This document shows, in pieces, positions 1 through 7,427 of a stretch of DNA of 8,730 bases (positions are counted from its first letter, which is position 1; each line of letters starts with the position of its first letter). Position numbers and translations under genes: made by a program. Source of the DNA: an uncultured Acidimicrobiaceae bacterium. Its GTDB lineage: Bacteria; Actinomycetota; Acidimicrobiia; Acidimicrobiales; Ilumatobacteraceae. The notes beneath the pieces were generated by a model that was not told the DNA's origin, ran no database searches, and saw only the letters and a list, made by a program, of their open reading frames with translations. Location: the NCBI GenBank assembly GCA_903919215.1, contig CAIXHI010000203.1:1-8730 (forward strand), given 5' to 3'.

Positions 1-177
1 GACTGGATCTACACCACGGTGGTGTTGGAGGTCGACGAGATGTTCGGTGCGTCGGTCAACTTCGAGACCGACGCCGTCGCCTGGCTGCCGGTGGACGAGG
101 TGGTGCACCGCGCGTTGCATGCCGGATTCGCCGCCGCCTGGCCGCACTTGCAGGCGATCATCGCCGCTGCCGTCTGA
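1..177 (+). CDS. NUDIX hydrolase, C-terminal fragment (5' end outside window)
   Basis: Frame 1 is open from the window edge to a TGA at 175-177 and gives 58 residues, beginning DWIYTTVVLEVDEMF and ending HLQAIIAAAV. The pattern W-x-Y-T-T-V-V, then an acidic residue before A-W-L-P-V-D-E-V, then L-H-x-G-F-A-A-x-W-P, is what I recall from the C-terminal part of actinobacterial NUDIX hydrolases. These cleave nucleoside diphosphates linked to another moiety. The catalytic NUDIX box (GX5EX7REUXEEXGU) would lie upstream and cannot be seen, so substrate and activity are unknown. A 74-base gap separates it from the MFS gene on the same strand, so co-transcription is possible but not shown. The family call rests on the tail alone and is moderately sure. 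Confidence 0.7.
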   Translation, partial: DWIYTTVVLEVDEMFGASVNFETDAVAWLPVDEVVHRALHAGFAAAWPHLQAIIAAAV

Positions 178-251
178 CGCCGCGCCACACGCCGCGTAGT
201 GCCGGAAGTCGCCCGGGTCATTGAGGGCACAAGGGATAACGTGGTCAAGCC

Positions 252-1514
252 GTGAGTAGCCACCCGTTCCGCCCTCTTCGCCACCGTGAGGTGCGTTTGT
301 TGTGGGGTTCGGCGATGATCTCCGATATCGGCACGTGGGTGCAGTTGATCGTCGTCGGCAGCCTCGTTGCCGCGCACACAGGGTCGGCGGTGCAGACCGG
401 TCTCGTCGCGCTGGCCACGTTCATGCCCCAGGGCATCGCCTCGCCGGTGGGCGGTCTGCTCGCAGATCGCTACGACCGGCGCAAGGTGTTCGCGACGTTC
501 TTGATGGTGCAGGCGCTCGTCACTACTGCACTTGCGGTCGTGCTCGGGATGGGTGTGCGTACTCCGTTGGTGCTCACCGTGCTCATCCTGTTCGCCAGCG
601 CTGCGGGCGCCACTGGCGGGCCCAGCTACGCGGCGATGCTGCCCGACCTGGTGCCGCCCGAGGAACTGATGGCGATGGTGTCGCTGGGTGTGTATTCGTG
701 GAACAGCGGTCGCGTGATCGGCCCCATCCTGGGCACCCTCCTGGCGCTGGCCGTCGGCCCAGCGTGGACCGTCGGGTTCAACGCGTTCACGTTCGTGGTG
801 ATCGCGGGGGCGGTGATGCTGTTGCGCCGCCCGTTCGCGCCGCATGGCTCGGACGGTTCGGTGCTCGAGCAGTTGCGCGATGGTTGGCGCGCGATGCGCA
901 CCACTCCCGGTTGCATCCACGGGCTAGTACTGCTGGTGCTGTTCAACCTCACGGTCGTGCCGTTCATGGGTCTCATCCCGATCTACATTCGTGCGGAGTT
1001 CCACGGCGGCACCGGCCTCACTGGCACCGTCGCCTCGGCGCAGGGTGTGGGCGCGATCATCGGCGGTGTTGCGATCACAGTGCTGGCCACGAGCCGGCAA
1101 CGGTCGATGATGATCAGGCGGATCGTGGTGTTCATGTCGTGCGCGCTGCTGCTCTACGCAACCGCGCCGAACCCAGCAGTGGCCATCCTGGCCGCGTTCC
1201 TGTTGGGCATGGGTTCGTCGGGGCTGTTCATCTCGGCCTCGTCGATCGTGCAGCGCGATGCTCCGCACGCCAGCCGCGGCCGCGTGATGTCGATCAACCA
1301 GGCGAGCATGGGCGTGGCCTACGGCTTGGGTCTGCTGTTCATCGGGTCCATCGGCGATGCCGTCAACCTGCGCTCCGCGTTTGCCGTAGGTGCGGTGCTG
1401 TTGCCGCTCGGGTTCGTCGCTCTCACGTTGCGCTCGCGTCACTGGCGCGCTGCGGTCGATGGCACGCCCAAGCACCCACAAGTCGGCGTTCAGGTCCGGA
1501 CAGGTCTGGCCTGA
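252..1514 (+). CDS. MFS transporter, EntS/MFS_3-like exporter
   Basis: The product is a 420-residue inner-membrane protein with about twelve hydrophobic segments, the normal length for a major facilitator. The N-terminus (FRPLRHREVRLLWGSAMISDIGTWVQ) and the loop-2 signature GGLLADRYDRRKV at residues 67-79 (MFS motif A) fit the EntS/DUF894-type exporters. Members of that group move siderophores, drugs or other small molecules outward with proton exchange; the substrate here cannot be told. A second conserved stretch, GRVMSINQASMGVAYGLG near residue 345, is the matching loop in the C-terminal half. I chose the GTG at 252 because the family's N-terminal motif starts just after it; the next in-frame ATG (315) would cut into helix 1. 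No well-placed Shine-Dalgarno is visible: AAGGGA at 231-236 is about 15 bases away. The gene converges on the tryptophanase gene with only 13 bases between the stops. Confidence 0.9.
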   Translation: MSSHPFRPLRHREVRLLWGSAMISDIGTWVQLIVVGSLVAAHTGSAVQTGLVALATFMPQGIASPVGGLLADRYDRRKVFATFLMVQALVTTALAVVLGMGVRTPLVLTVLILFASAAGATGGPSYAAMLPDLVPPEELMAMVSLGVYSWNSGRVIGPILGTLLALAVGPAWTVGFNAFTFVVIAGAVMLLRRPFAPHGSDGSVLEQLRDGWRAMRTTPGCIHGLVLLVLFNLTVVPFMGLIPIYIRAEFHGGTGLTGTVASAQGVGAIIGGVAITVLATSRQRSMMIRRIVVFMSCALLLYATAPNPAVAILAAFLLGMGSSGLFISASSIVQRDAPHASRGRVMSINQASMGVAYGLGLLFIGSIGDAVNLRSAFAVGAVLLPLGFVALTLRSRHWRAAVDGTPKHPQVGVQVRTGLA

Positions 1515-1527
1515 ACGCCAAGTTGGG

Positions 1528-2904
1528 TCAGAGGGGGCCGAAGCGGGCCGTGAAGTGGCGCAACGCTGGCGGTTCGTCGACGATGCGCATCCCCTTCAGC
1601 TCGCTGGCACGTTCGGCCACCCAGGTGACCACTTCGATCACGTAGTCGATGTGGCTCTGTGTGTACGTACGACGGGGGATGGCGAGGCGCACGAGGTCCA
1701 TCGCCGCTGGGATCTCGCTGCCGTCGGGTTGACGGCCGAACATGACCGTGCCGATCTCGCAGCCGCGTATGCCGCCCTGCAGGTACAGCGCGGTGGCCAA
1801 TGCCTGGCCGGGGTACTGCAGTGGCGGGATGTGCGACAACAGCGACCGGGCATCGAGGTACACCGCGTGGCCGCCGGCGGGTCGTACCACCGGCACACCT
1901 GCGGCCGACAGCGCGTCGGCCAAGTAGGCCGTGCTGCGGATGCGGTAGCGCAGGTAGTTCGGGTCGACCACTTCTGCCAGACCTTGGGCGATGGCCTCCA
2001 GGTCGCGTCCGGCGAGCCCGCCGTAGGTGGGGAAGCCCTCGGTGAGGATCAACATGTTGCGGCATTGCACGGCGAGTGCGTCGTCGTTCATCGCCAGCCA
2101 GCCGCCGATGTTGGCCATCCCATCCTTCTTGGCGCTCATCGTCATCCCGTCGGCGAGCGCGCCGATGTCGCGCACGATGTCGACGATCGAGCGATCCTGC
2201 TGACCCTCTTCACGTTCGTGGATGAACCACGCGTTCTCGGCAAATCGGCAGCCGTCCAGGAACAACGGCAGGTCGTACTTGTCGCACACGGCACGCACGG
2301 CGCGCAGGTTGGCCAGCGACACAGGTTGGCCGCCACCGGAGTTGTTGGTGATGGTGACGAACACGACGGGGATGTTCTGCGCGCCGCGAGCGAGGATCAG
2401 TTCCTCGAGCGCGACGACATCCATGTTGCCCTTGAACGGGTGCTCGAGCTCGGGGCGCTTGCCCTCGGCGATCACCAGGTCGACAGCTTCGGCGCCGGTG
2501 AACTCGACGTTCGCCCGGGTGGTGTCGAAGTGGGTGTTGTTGGGGATCACTTTGCCCGGGCCGCCGATCACCGAGAACAGGATCTTCTCGGCGGCGCGGC
2601 CCTGGTGTGTGGGGATCACGTGCTCGAACGGGAACAGGTTCTGCACCGCGGCGAGGAAGCGGTACCACGAAGGTGAACCGGCGTAGCTCTCGTCACCTTG
2701 CTGGATGGCTGCCCACTGGTCGCGCGACATCGCGCCGGTTCCCGAGTCGGTCAGCAGGTCGATGAGCACGCGATCGGCGCGCAGGTTGAACAGGTTGTGG
2801 CCGGCCTCCTCGAGCCACGCGGTGCGCTCTTCCACGGTGGAGAAGTGGGCGGGTTCCACAGAGTGGATGCGGAATGGCTCGACGATTGTCTTCCAACGGT
2901 TCAT
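1528..2904 (-). CDS. tnaA: Tryptophanase (L-tryptophan indole-lyase)
   Basis: This 458-residue PLP enzyme belongs to the beta-eliminating lyase family and splits L-tryptophan into indole, pyruvate and ammonia in the cytoplasm. Family motifs seen: IDLLTDSGTGAMS (48-60), DESYAGS with Tyr74, PTHQGR (98-103), NSGGGQPVSLAN (188-199), PLP-contacting Asp217/Arg220, and MSAKKD with the presumed Schiff-base Lys260. The nearest relative is tyrosine phenol-lyase, which uses Thr124, Arg381 and Phe448 for substrate choice. The matching residues here are Asp127 (HFDTT), Ile384 (GCEIG) and His450 (LRHFTARF), all tryptophanase-type, so I favour tryptophan over tyrosine. The length matches the family. No tnaC leader peptide or tnaB permease is visible nearby. 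The start codon is ATG at 2904; no Shine-Dalgarno is evident, but a short inverted repeat lies just upstream. Confidence 0.93.
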   Translation of the reverse strand: MNRWKTIVEPFRIHSVEPAHFSTVEERTAWLEEAGHNLFNLRADRVLIDLLTDSGTGAMSRDQWAAIQQGDESYAGSPSWYRFLAAVQNLFPFEHVIPTHQGRAAEKILFSVIGGPGKVIPNNTHFDTTRANVEFTGAEAVDLVIAEGKRPELEHPFKGNMDVVALEELILARGAQNIPVVFVTITNNSGGGQPVSLANLRAVRAVCDKYDLPLFLDGCRFAENAWFIHEREEGQQDRSIVDIVRDIGALADGMTMSAKKDGMANIGGWLAMNDDALAVQCRNMLILTEGFPTYGGLAGRDLEAIAQGLAEVVDPNYLRYRIRSTAYLADALSAAGVPVVRPAGGHAVYLDARSLLSHIPPLQYPGQALATALYLQGGIRGCEIGTVMFGRQPDGSEIPAAMDLVRLAIPRRTYTQSHIDYVIEVVTWVAERASELKGMRIVDEPPALRHFTARFGPL

Positions 2905-2914
2905 GGCAGGGAGT

Positions 2915-2929
2915 CTGGCGCAATGCCAG
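2915..2929. repeat. Short inverted repeat just upstream of tnaA
   Basis: CTGGC-GCAAT-GCCAG is a perfect 5-bp inverted repeat with a 5-base loop, 11-25 bases upstream of the tryptophanase ATG. It could be a small operator or a 5' UTR hairpin. A stem this short can arise by chance in GC-rich DNA, so its function is only a suggestion. Confidence 0.3.
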
Positions 2930-2986
2930 CCCAGTAGCTATGGCCCTAGTGCTCATCTCTTGCGGACGCGCTGCCCGGTATTCCGA

Positions 2987-3658
2987 TCAGACGGCGGGTG
3001 CTGTGATCGGTGTGGTGTCGGTGATCGCGCTGATCGCCGTGCTGACGTTGGCGGTGCCGCCCTGCACCGTGGCGTCGTAGGAGATGACGGTGATGACTCC
3101 GCCCTGCAGTGTGACGAGCACGTCGACGTTGCCGTCGGCTTGGATGGCCAGTGACACGGCCGTGACCGTGACCTTCAGTCGCAGTGTGCCGTCGGTGGTG
3201 GGCGAGATCTCGATAGCGGCCGGTGCCCGCAGGGCGTCGATCGGGTCGGACGTCGCCGGGGCGACTTCCAGCACCTGCCATTCACCGTCGGCAGGCTTGG
3301 CCCAGCTGCCATCGGCGGTGATCACGTAGTCGACGGTGGCGCCAGCACTGGTGATCGCGAGCTGGCTGTTCGCGCCGTTGCGGTCGCCGTCGGCCATCAA
3401 CTGGGTCGCCCCGTTGACGGTGACCGTGGCGGTGAAGTGGTAGCCAGCGTCGAGGGTGGTGACCCCTTGCGCCAGCGCCGCGGCCGGGTCGACTGGCAGG
3501 GTGGCCGGGGAGGTACCCGTGCCGGTGCCAGCCGTCGTGGTGACGGTGGTGCCATCGCTGGACGATGTGCTGCTGCAGGCTGCCAGTGAAGTGGTGAGTG
3601 ACGCGGCGAGTGCGGCCGCTCCGAAGAGCAGCCGCACTCGCCTGTGGCTGGAGGCCAT
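2987..3658 (-). CDS. Secreted lipoprotein, possibly LppX/LprG-like
   Basis: The product has 223 residues. A signal peptide with Arg6, Arg7 and Arg9, a hydrophobic core (10-25) and the lipobox LAAC ending at Cys28 predicts lipid anchoring on the outer face of the membrane. A Ser/Thr/Gly linker (29-50) follows, then a beta-rich domain (about 60-215) with DYVITADGSWAKPADGEWQVL and an ending of alternating hydrophobic strands. The overall plan resembles the LppX/LprAFG family of actinobacterial lipoproteins that bind or carry acylated lipids, but I see no decisive motif, so the family call is tentative. The frame stays open back to 3769, but I chose the ATG at 3658 because it opens the signal peptide and lies four bases after the upstream stop, which is typical of translational coupling. 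It is therefore probably the second gene of an operon with the 3663-4757 gene. An 82-base gap separates it from tnaA. Confidence 0.8.
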   Translation of the reverse strand: MASSHRRVRLLFGAAALAASLTTSLAACSSTSSSDGTTVTTTAGTGTGTSPATLPVDPAAALAQGVTTLDAGYHFTATVTVNGATQLMADGDRNGANSQLAITSAGATVDYVITADGSWAKPADGEWQVLEVAPATSDPIDALRAPAAIEISPTTDGTLRLKVTVTAVSLAIQADGNVDVLVTLQGGVITVISYDATVQGGTANVSTAISAITDTTPITAPAV

Positions 3659-3662
3659 CGAC

Positions 3663-4757
3663 TCAGCCGCGGGGGTGGCGTGCGCCACTGACGGTGGTCG
3701 GCGGGGTGTCGCCACCCTTGCCGCCGTCATGGTGGCCGTCGTGGCCAGCGTCATCGTCCTCGTCGTCATCGTCCTCGATCGTCGAGACCGGGGTGTTCAC
3801 ACTCGGATCGGCGGCGCCGTTGCAGCGGATGTTCTCGCGGACGCTGACGGTGATCCCATCAGCCGAGAGAGAGCCACGGATGCGAATCCGCTCGGCCATC
3901 GAGAAGCGAACCTCGATGCCGCGGCCTTCATCGGCCCGCACATCGGTGGCTGTTGGGGCCGAGTCGGTGAAGGTGACGACACCATCTTCGGCGACGCTGT
4001 AGTTGATGGTGGCGACGGAACCGTCGCACAGCAGACCGGACCAACTCTTGGAGCCGACGGCGTCAGCGACCGAGAGGGCGGTGGCGTGCAGACGACCGAG
4101 GGTCACCCGAGCCGAGGCCGACGTCGTGCCGTCCTCGTCGGTCTTGACCGTGGCGGTGATCGACAGCGTGCGGGTCTCTCCCGGGGCGCTGAACGTCACC
4201 TTGGCACGGGCCGACTGGTAGCTCTCGCTGTCGCCCTCGTGGTCGCCGTCGGTCTCGGACTTGTATTCCGTGGCCGAGATGACTGCGGTGGCGTCGCTGC
4301 TGGAGACGCCGGTGATGTCCGGGCCGCCTTCGGTGGTGCTGCCGATGGCGAAGGCCACGGTGGTGGCGACTCCGGTGTTGAACACATCGCCGGACCAGCC
4401 GCCGTCACCACTGATATCGCCGAGCAGACCGGCCCGGGTGGAGACCGACTGGCGGCCGTGGCCGCTACCGACCGACACCTTGCCGGTGCCGTCGGTGTTC
4501 TCGAACACCACGCGGTTGGGCTTGAGGGTGGTGGCGGTGAGACCGTCGGACGGGTTGACGGTCACCGTGGAGAGGACTCCGCCGGGGCCGGTGGTGACGT
4601 CCACGGTCAACGCAACGCCGAACAGCGGGAGGGTGGTGGTGGTGGGAACACCCGACGGCACGTTGGCCGGTGCGGCTCCGACCGTGGTGACGCCAGCGGT
4701 GATCAACAGGGCGGCCGCCCCAGCGATCACCCCGATCAAGGTCTTGCTGCGTTGCAT
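3663..4757 (-). CDS. Secreted protein of unknown function with Asp/His-rich C-terminal tail
   Basis: The product has 364 residues and I do not recognise a named family. A signal peptide is clear: MQRSK followed by a hydrophobic stretch (7-27) and a likely cleavage after GAA near residue 29. A short Thr linker (39-42) follows. The body is beta-rich: one module at about 46-110, a Ser/Asp/Glu-rich middle (140-185), and a second module at about 245-312 bounded by the only two mature cysteines, Cys244 and Cys312, which could form a disulfide. The tail has a nine-residue acidic run (328-336), then HDGHHDGG and basic residues; this could bind metal ions. There is no anchor helix or sortase motif, so the protein is probably released or loosely held. 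I chose the ATG at 4757 over the ATG at 4784 because GGAGGA lies five bases upstream of it. The gene is followed after four bases by the lipoprotein gene. Confidence 0.8.
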   Translation of the reverse strand: MQRSKTLIGVIAGAAALLITAGVTTVGAAPANVPSGVPTTTTLPLFGVALTVDVTTGPGGVLSTVTVNPSDGLTATTLKPNRVVFENTDGTGKVSVGSGHGRQSVSTRAGLLGDISGDGGWSGDVFNTGVATTVAFAIGSTTEGGPDITGVSSSDATAVISATEYKSETDGDHEGDSESYQSARAKVTFSAPGETRTLSITATVKTDEDGTTSASARVTLGRLHATALSVADAVGSKSWSGLLCDGSVATINYSVAEDGVVTFTDSAPTATDVRADEGRGIEVRFSMAERIRIRGSLSADGITVSVRENIRCNGAADPSVNTPVSTIEDDDDEDDDAGHDGHHDGGKGGDTPPTTVSGARHPRG

Positions 4758-4762
4758 GTTCT

Positions 4763-4768
4763 TCCTCC
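4763..4768 (-). promoter_or_regulatory. Strong ribosome binding site for the 3663-4757 gene
   Basis: On the minus strand the sequence reads GGAGGA-AGAAC-ATG: a near-perfect anti-16S match with a 5-base spacer. It decides the start in favour of 4757 over the in-frame ATG nine codons upstream. Confidence 0.8.
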
Positions 4769-4873
4769 GGTGAGTGGTCGCCATGTGTGGGCACGACAGT
4801 CACGTACTGATCGTTTGGTGGCGACGAGAATTACAGGATTCATCGGCTTGCGTTTCCGACGCCTTGAACCGTG

Positions 4874-4900
4874 TCGTCAAGATTCGACGGATCTTGACGA
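4874..4900. repeat. 10-bp perfect inverted repeat after the LCP gene
   Basis: TCGTCAAGAT and ATCTTGACGA form a perfect 10-bp inverted repeat with a 7-base loop (TCGACGG). It starts 13 bases downstream of the LCP stop codon and lies in the 156-base gap before the next minus-strand gene. On the minus strand it could fold as a transcription terminator, but no T-run follows (the next bases are CACGGTTC). It could instead be an operator for the secreted-protein/lipoprotein operon. The distal minus-strand arm contains TTGACG, a perfect actinobacterial -35 core, though I find no convincing -10 at 16-18 bases. Confidence 0.55.
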
Positions 4901-4913
4901 ACGCGGAGCGGTG

Positions 4914-6386
4914 CTACTTGCTGGCGCGGCATTGCTCATCGAGCAGTACGGGTGGCAGGTTGACCGGCCCGGTGAAGGTGGGCGTCAGCGTGGCCACCAC
5001 CAGGCCGCGAACTTGCTTGGCGCGCCAGCGGTCGGTGTCGAGCGTCGGCGGCGCGAGGTGCAGGGTGCGCACGGCGTCGGTGCCGCCAGCCTTGGAGAAG
5101 CGGTCGATCAGCTGTGCGAAGTCGCCCAGCTTGCTGCGCGGGATGTCGGTGCGCACGGCGTCGCCGAACGCGGACATGAGATCGGTGAGGCCGAGCGCCA
5201 GGCTTTTCGGTGTCGCCGCCGTGGCGATGGCTGAGAGCATGCAACGCTGGCGGCCCATGCGGTGGTAGTCGCTGTCGGATTCGCGCGATCGCGAGTAGGC
5301 GAGGGCCATCGTGCCATCCATGTGTTGCTGGCCGACCTCGATGTACTCAGGTACTGCGTGATAATCACTGCCCTGCGGGTTGCCCGGGGTGGGGACCCGT
5401 TCGGTGACGTAGATGTCGATTCCACCGAGCGCATCGACGACATCGCGAAAGCCGGCCATGTCGACGAGCACGTAGTAGTTGATCGGGATGCCGAGCAGTT
5501 GTGCAATCCCCGACTTGATCGCTTGGGCGCCTGCGTCGGCGACGCCGCCCATCAGCTCGCGGTGCTTGTCGGCATAGCCGTAGACCGCGTTGGCGATGTT
5601 GTCGAACCCTTTGGGGAAACGCTCGGCCATTGCCGTGCCGGGAGCGAAGGGCATCGCCGGCAGGTTGCGCGGCACGGAGACCATCGCCGTGTCGCCAGTC
5701 GTGGGGTCGATGGAGACGACAATCATCGAGTCGGTGCGCAGCCCTGGCCGACCTTTGCCGGCGTCGCCGCCGAGCAGGAGCACATTCACCCGGTCGACAC
5801 CAGGGAACGGTTGTGCGGTGGTGGTGGGGTCGCTGGTGCCGGTGGTGTCGATCGGCGATGGGTTGGCAGTCGTGGCGTCGTGCGAGGCGAACACTTTCTC
5901 GATCATCCGATCGGTCTGCCACACATAGTTGGCGGCCACGGTGAGCGGTGCGACGGCAGCGACCACGATGAGGGCGGTGGTGAACACGGCGGCGATCTGT
6001 ACGCGGCGGCGAACGGTGCCAGGGGTGGCGGCGTCGGCGGTCGCGTCGGCGGTCGTCGCGGCGTTGACAGGTCGGGCGATCCAGGCTGCGTCGAGGGTGG
6101 CCCACAGGCGGGTGGTGGCCAGCACCAACAGGCCGACACCGAGGGCGATGAACACGCTGCGGTTCCCGATGACGTCGGCGAGGTCGCGGCGACTGCGCAT
6201 GGGGGCGACGATGACGAGCACCGTGACCATCGCGGCGATGTTCAACACGGCGGCCGCGATCGTCAGCGGCTTCCATTTGGCCTTGATCGCGAGGTGGCCG
6301 AGGCCGGGGGCCAGCGCCGAGAGCAGCGCCGCGACGAGGCACGCGCTGTACCCGGTCTTCACCCCGCCCTGTTCCGTCATCCCCAC
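4914..6386 (-). CDS. LytR-CpsA-Psr (LCP) family cell-wall glycopolymer ligase
   Basis: The product has 490 residues. The N-terminal part carries about four membrane segments (about 14-32, 41-62, 77-96 and 130-152); the first includes LSALAPGLGHL. An extracytoplasmic LCP domain follows (about 198-395). Family signatures seen: NVLLLGGD (201-208), RTDSM with Arg217 and Asp219, SVPRN (237-241), YYVLVDMAGF and GGID (321-324), and SRSRESDSDYHRMGRQ (365-380) with the arginines that bind the pyrophosphate lipid. LCP enzymes transfer undecaprenyl-linked glycopolymers such as arabinogalactan or teichoic acids to peptidoglycan on the outer face of the membrane. No LytR_C domain is present; the remaining 95 residues are unassigned. 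The start is uncertain: GTG at 6386 or ATG at 6380, neither with a good Shine-Dalgarno. The gene lies 56 bases after the methyltransferase stop and could be co-transcribed with it. Confidence 0.92.
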   Translation of the reverse strand: MGMTEQGGVKTGYSACLVAALLSALAPGLGHLAIKAKWKPLTIAAAVLNIAAMVTVLVIVAPMRSRRDLADVIGNRSVFIALGVGLLVLATTRLWATLDAAWIARPVNAATTADATADAATPGTVRRRVQIAAVFTTALIVVAAVAPLTVAANYVWQTDRMIEKVFASHDATTANPSPIDTTGTSDPTTTAQPFPGVDRVNVLLLGGDAGKGRPGLRTDSMIVVSIDPTTGDTAMVSVPRNLPAMPFAPGTAMAERFPKGFDNIANAVYGYADKHRELMGGVADAGAQAIKSGIAQLLGIPINYYVLVDMAGFRDVVDALGGIDIYVTERVPTPGNPQGSDYHAVPEYIEVGQQHMDGTMALAYSRSRESDSDYHRMGRQRCMLSAIATAATPKSLALGLTDLMSAFGDAVRTDIPRSKLGDFAQLIDRFSKAGGTDAVRTLHLAPPTLDTDRWRAKQVRGLVVATLTPTFTGPVNLPPVLLDEQCRASK

Positions 6387-6403
6387 ATCATGGAGCAGCG
6401 ACC

Positions 6404-6418
6404 GACGAGTTGCTCGTC
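6404..6418. repeat. Small hairpin between the methyltransferase and LCP genes
   Basis: GACGAG-TTG-CTCGTC is a perfect 6-bp inverted repeat with a 3-base loop in the 56-base gap upstream of the LCP gene. No T-run is present on either strand. It may be a weak attenuating hairpin or an operator half-site pair; chance is also possible. Confidence 0.3.
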
Positions 6419-6442
6419 AGTTGGCGGCTTTCGTGACCAGGA

Positions 6443-7372
6443 TCACGGGCGTCGGGCGGTGATCACCCTGCGCTCGATGCGCACGAATAGGTCGCTGCGG
6501 CGGGCGGCCAGATCGACGAGGTCTTGTAGGGCCGCGATATCGGCAGTGGGCAGCATGTCGCCGACGGTGCGCAGGCCGCGGTTTACGTGCTGCGCGATCC
6601 AACGCCGGCTGCGTCCCTCGAGCGGCGCGTCGTGCCACGCCACCCGAGTTCGATCAGCGATGGCGGTGAAACCGGCGGTTGCGAGGCGGCCCGGCCAGTC
6701 GAGTGTGACGGGGTCGAGGCCCAGGCGTTCGCGCAGCACGGCGGCGACGTTCGACTCCAGTCGACTCCAGGCACCAGACGCGAGCAACGGATCGTCGGAG
6801 GGCAGCACCGCTGCCGGGCCAGCAAACTCGACGAGCACCAGCGTGCCGCCGGGTCGCAGTTGCTGCAGTAACGAGGCCAACACCGCGGCGGGGTCGTTCA
6901 CGTGGTGCAGCACCATCGACGCCCAGATCACATCGGCGGGTTCCATCGGCGGCAGCGGCGCCTCGAGGTCGGCGTTCACGGCGATCACCCGCTCGCCAAG
7001 CCCATCGGCGGCCATCCGGGTCTGGAGGCGTTCCAGCAGCGGTTCCGAGGTGTCCAGCCCGGTCACCGAGGCCCAGGGGGCATGACGGGCGAGGGCCCCG
7101 GCGATGACGCCGGGGCCGCAACCCACATCGAGTACGTGACCGATCTGCGACCAGTTGACGGTGGCCGAGAGGCTCTGCACCACATCGCTGACCAGGGGCA
7201 ACATGATCGACCCGTCGAGTTCCAGCGAGTCCGCCATGGCTTCCCAGTCGAAGTCAGGCCCACGGTCGTGATCGTGGTGGTGACCGTGTTGATGGCCCTG
7301 CTGGTTCTCGTGCTGGTGCTCGTGCTGGTGCTCGGTCGGGCCGTCTCCAGGAGGCGAATCGTGGGTGCCCAT
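6443..7372 (-). CDS. Class I SAM-dependent methyltransferase with His-rich N-terminus
   Basis: The product has 309 residues from the ATG at 7372. Residues 15-36 form a metal-chelating type tail with ten histidines in 21 residues (HQHEHQHENQQGHQHGHHHDHD). The Rossmann-fold domain starts with GPDFDWEAMAD. Motif I VLDVGCGPG (80-88) and the acidic end of strand 2 (GLD, Asp107) bind S-adenosylmethionine; ADLEAPLPP, DVIWASMVLHHVNDP and the LRPGGTLVLVEF strand complete the UbiE/methyltransferase-11 type fold. The C-terminal half (about 195-309) is a substrate-side cap with no motif I recognise, so the methyl acceptor is unknown. A GTG three codons upstream (7381) is an alternative start; I prefer the ATG because GGTGG lies five bases before it, though that site is weak. 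The His tail suggests response to, or binding of, a metal ion, which is inference. The 7428-8003 gene lies upstream on the same strand, 55 bases away. Confidence 0.88.
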   Translation of the reverse strand: MGTHDSPPGDGPTEHQHEHQHENQQGHQHGHHHDHDRGPDFDWEAMADSLELDGSIMLPLVSDVVQSLSATVNWSQIGHVLDVGCGPGVIAGALARHAPWASVTGLDTSEPLLERLQTRMAADGLGERVIAVNADLEAPLPPMEPADVIWASMVLHHVNDPAAVLASLLQQLRPGGTLVLVEFAGPAAVLPSDDPLLASGAWSRLESNVAAVLRERLGLDPVTLDWPGRLATAGFTAIADRTRVAWHDAPLEGRSRRWIAQHVNRGLRTVGDMLPTADIAALQDLVDLAARRSDLFVRIERRVITARRP

Positions 7373-7403
7373 TGCGACCACCGTAGCGAGCGGGACGCCC
7401 TCA

Positions 7404-7423
7404 ACCGACTACCGCCGGTCGGT
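7404..7423 (-). terminator. Possible hairpin after the 7428-8003 gene
   Basis: ACCGAC and GTCGGT form a 6-bp inverted repeat with an 8-base loop, beginning four bases after the stop codon of the minus-strand gene at 7428. No T-run follows, so if it stops transcription it is an atypical terminator. Confidence 0.3.
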
Positions 7424-7427
7424 GGAG

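Noticed and set aside
221..242. TTGAGG / TAACGT as a promoter for the MFS gene
   Set aside because: The spacer is only 10 bases, too short for a sigma-70 type promoter, and no better -35 is visible.
302..1645. 447-codon open frame overlapping the MFS gene on the same strand
   Set aside because: Its product is Arg/His/Ala-rich low-complexity sequence with no membrane or domain pattern. It is the +2 shadow of the MFS gene, which has clear family motifs.
1390..2676. 428-codon open frame on the plus strand across the MFS end and tnaA
   Set aside because: It is antisense to tryptophanase, whose motifs are unmistakable; the His/Val-rich product is typical of a shadow frame.
3456..5234. 592-codon open frame on the plus strand
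   Set aside because: It lies antisense to the lipoprotein and secreted-protein genes, and its Gly/Asp/Arg-rich product has no domain pattern; the minus-strand genes have signal peptides and a strong ribosome binding site.
6751..6770. 10-base tandem repeat TCGACTCCAG x2 inside the methyltransferase
   Set aside because: The reading frame and fold continue normally through it, so it is most likely chance or a harmless duplication.
5262..7085. 607-codon open frame on the plus strand
   Set aside because: It lies antisense to the LCP and methyltransferase genes, both with well-defined motifs. Long antisense frames are expected in high-GC coding DNA.
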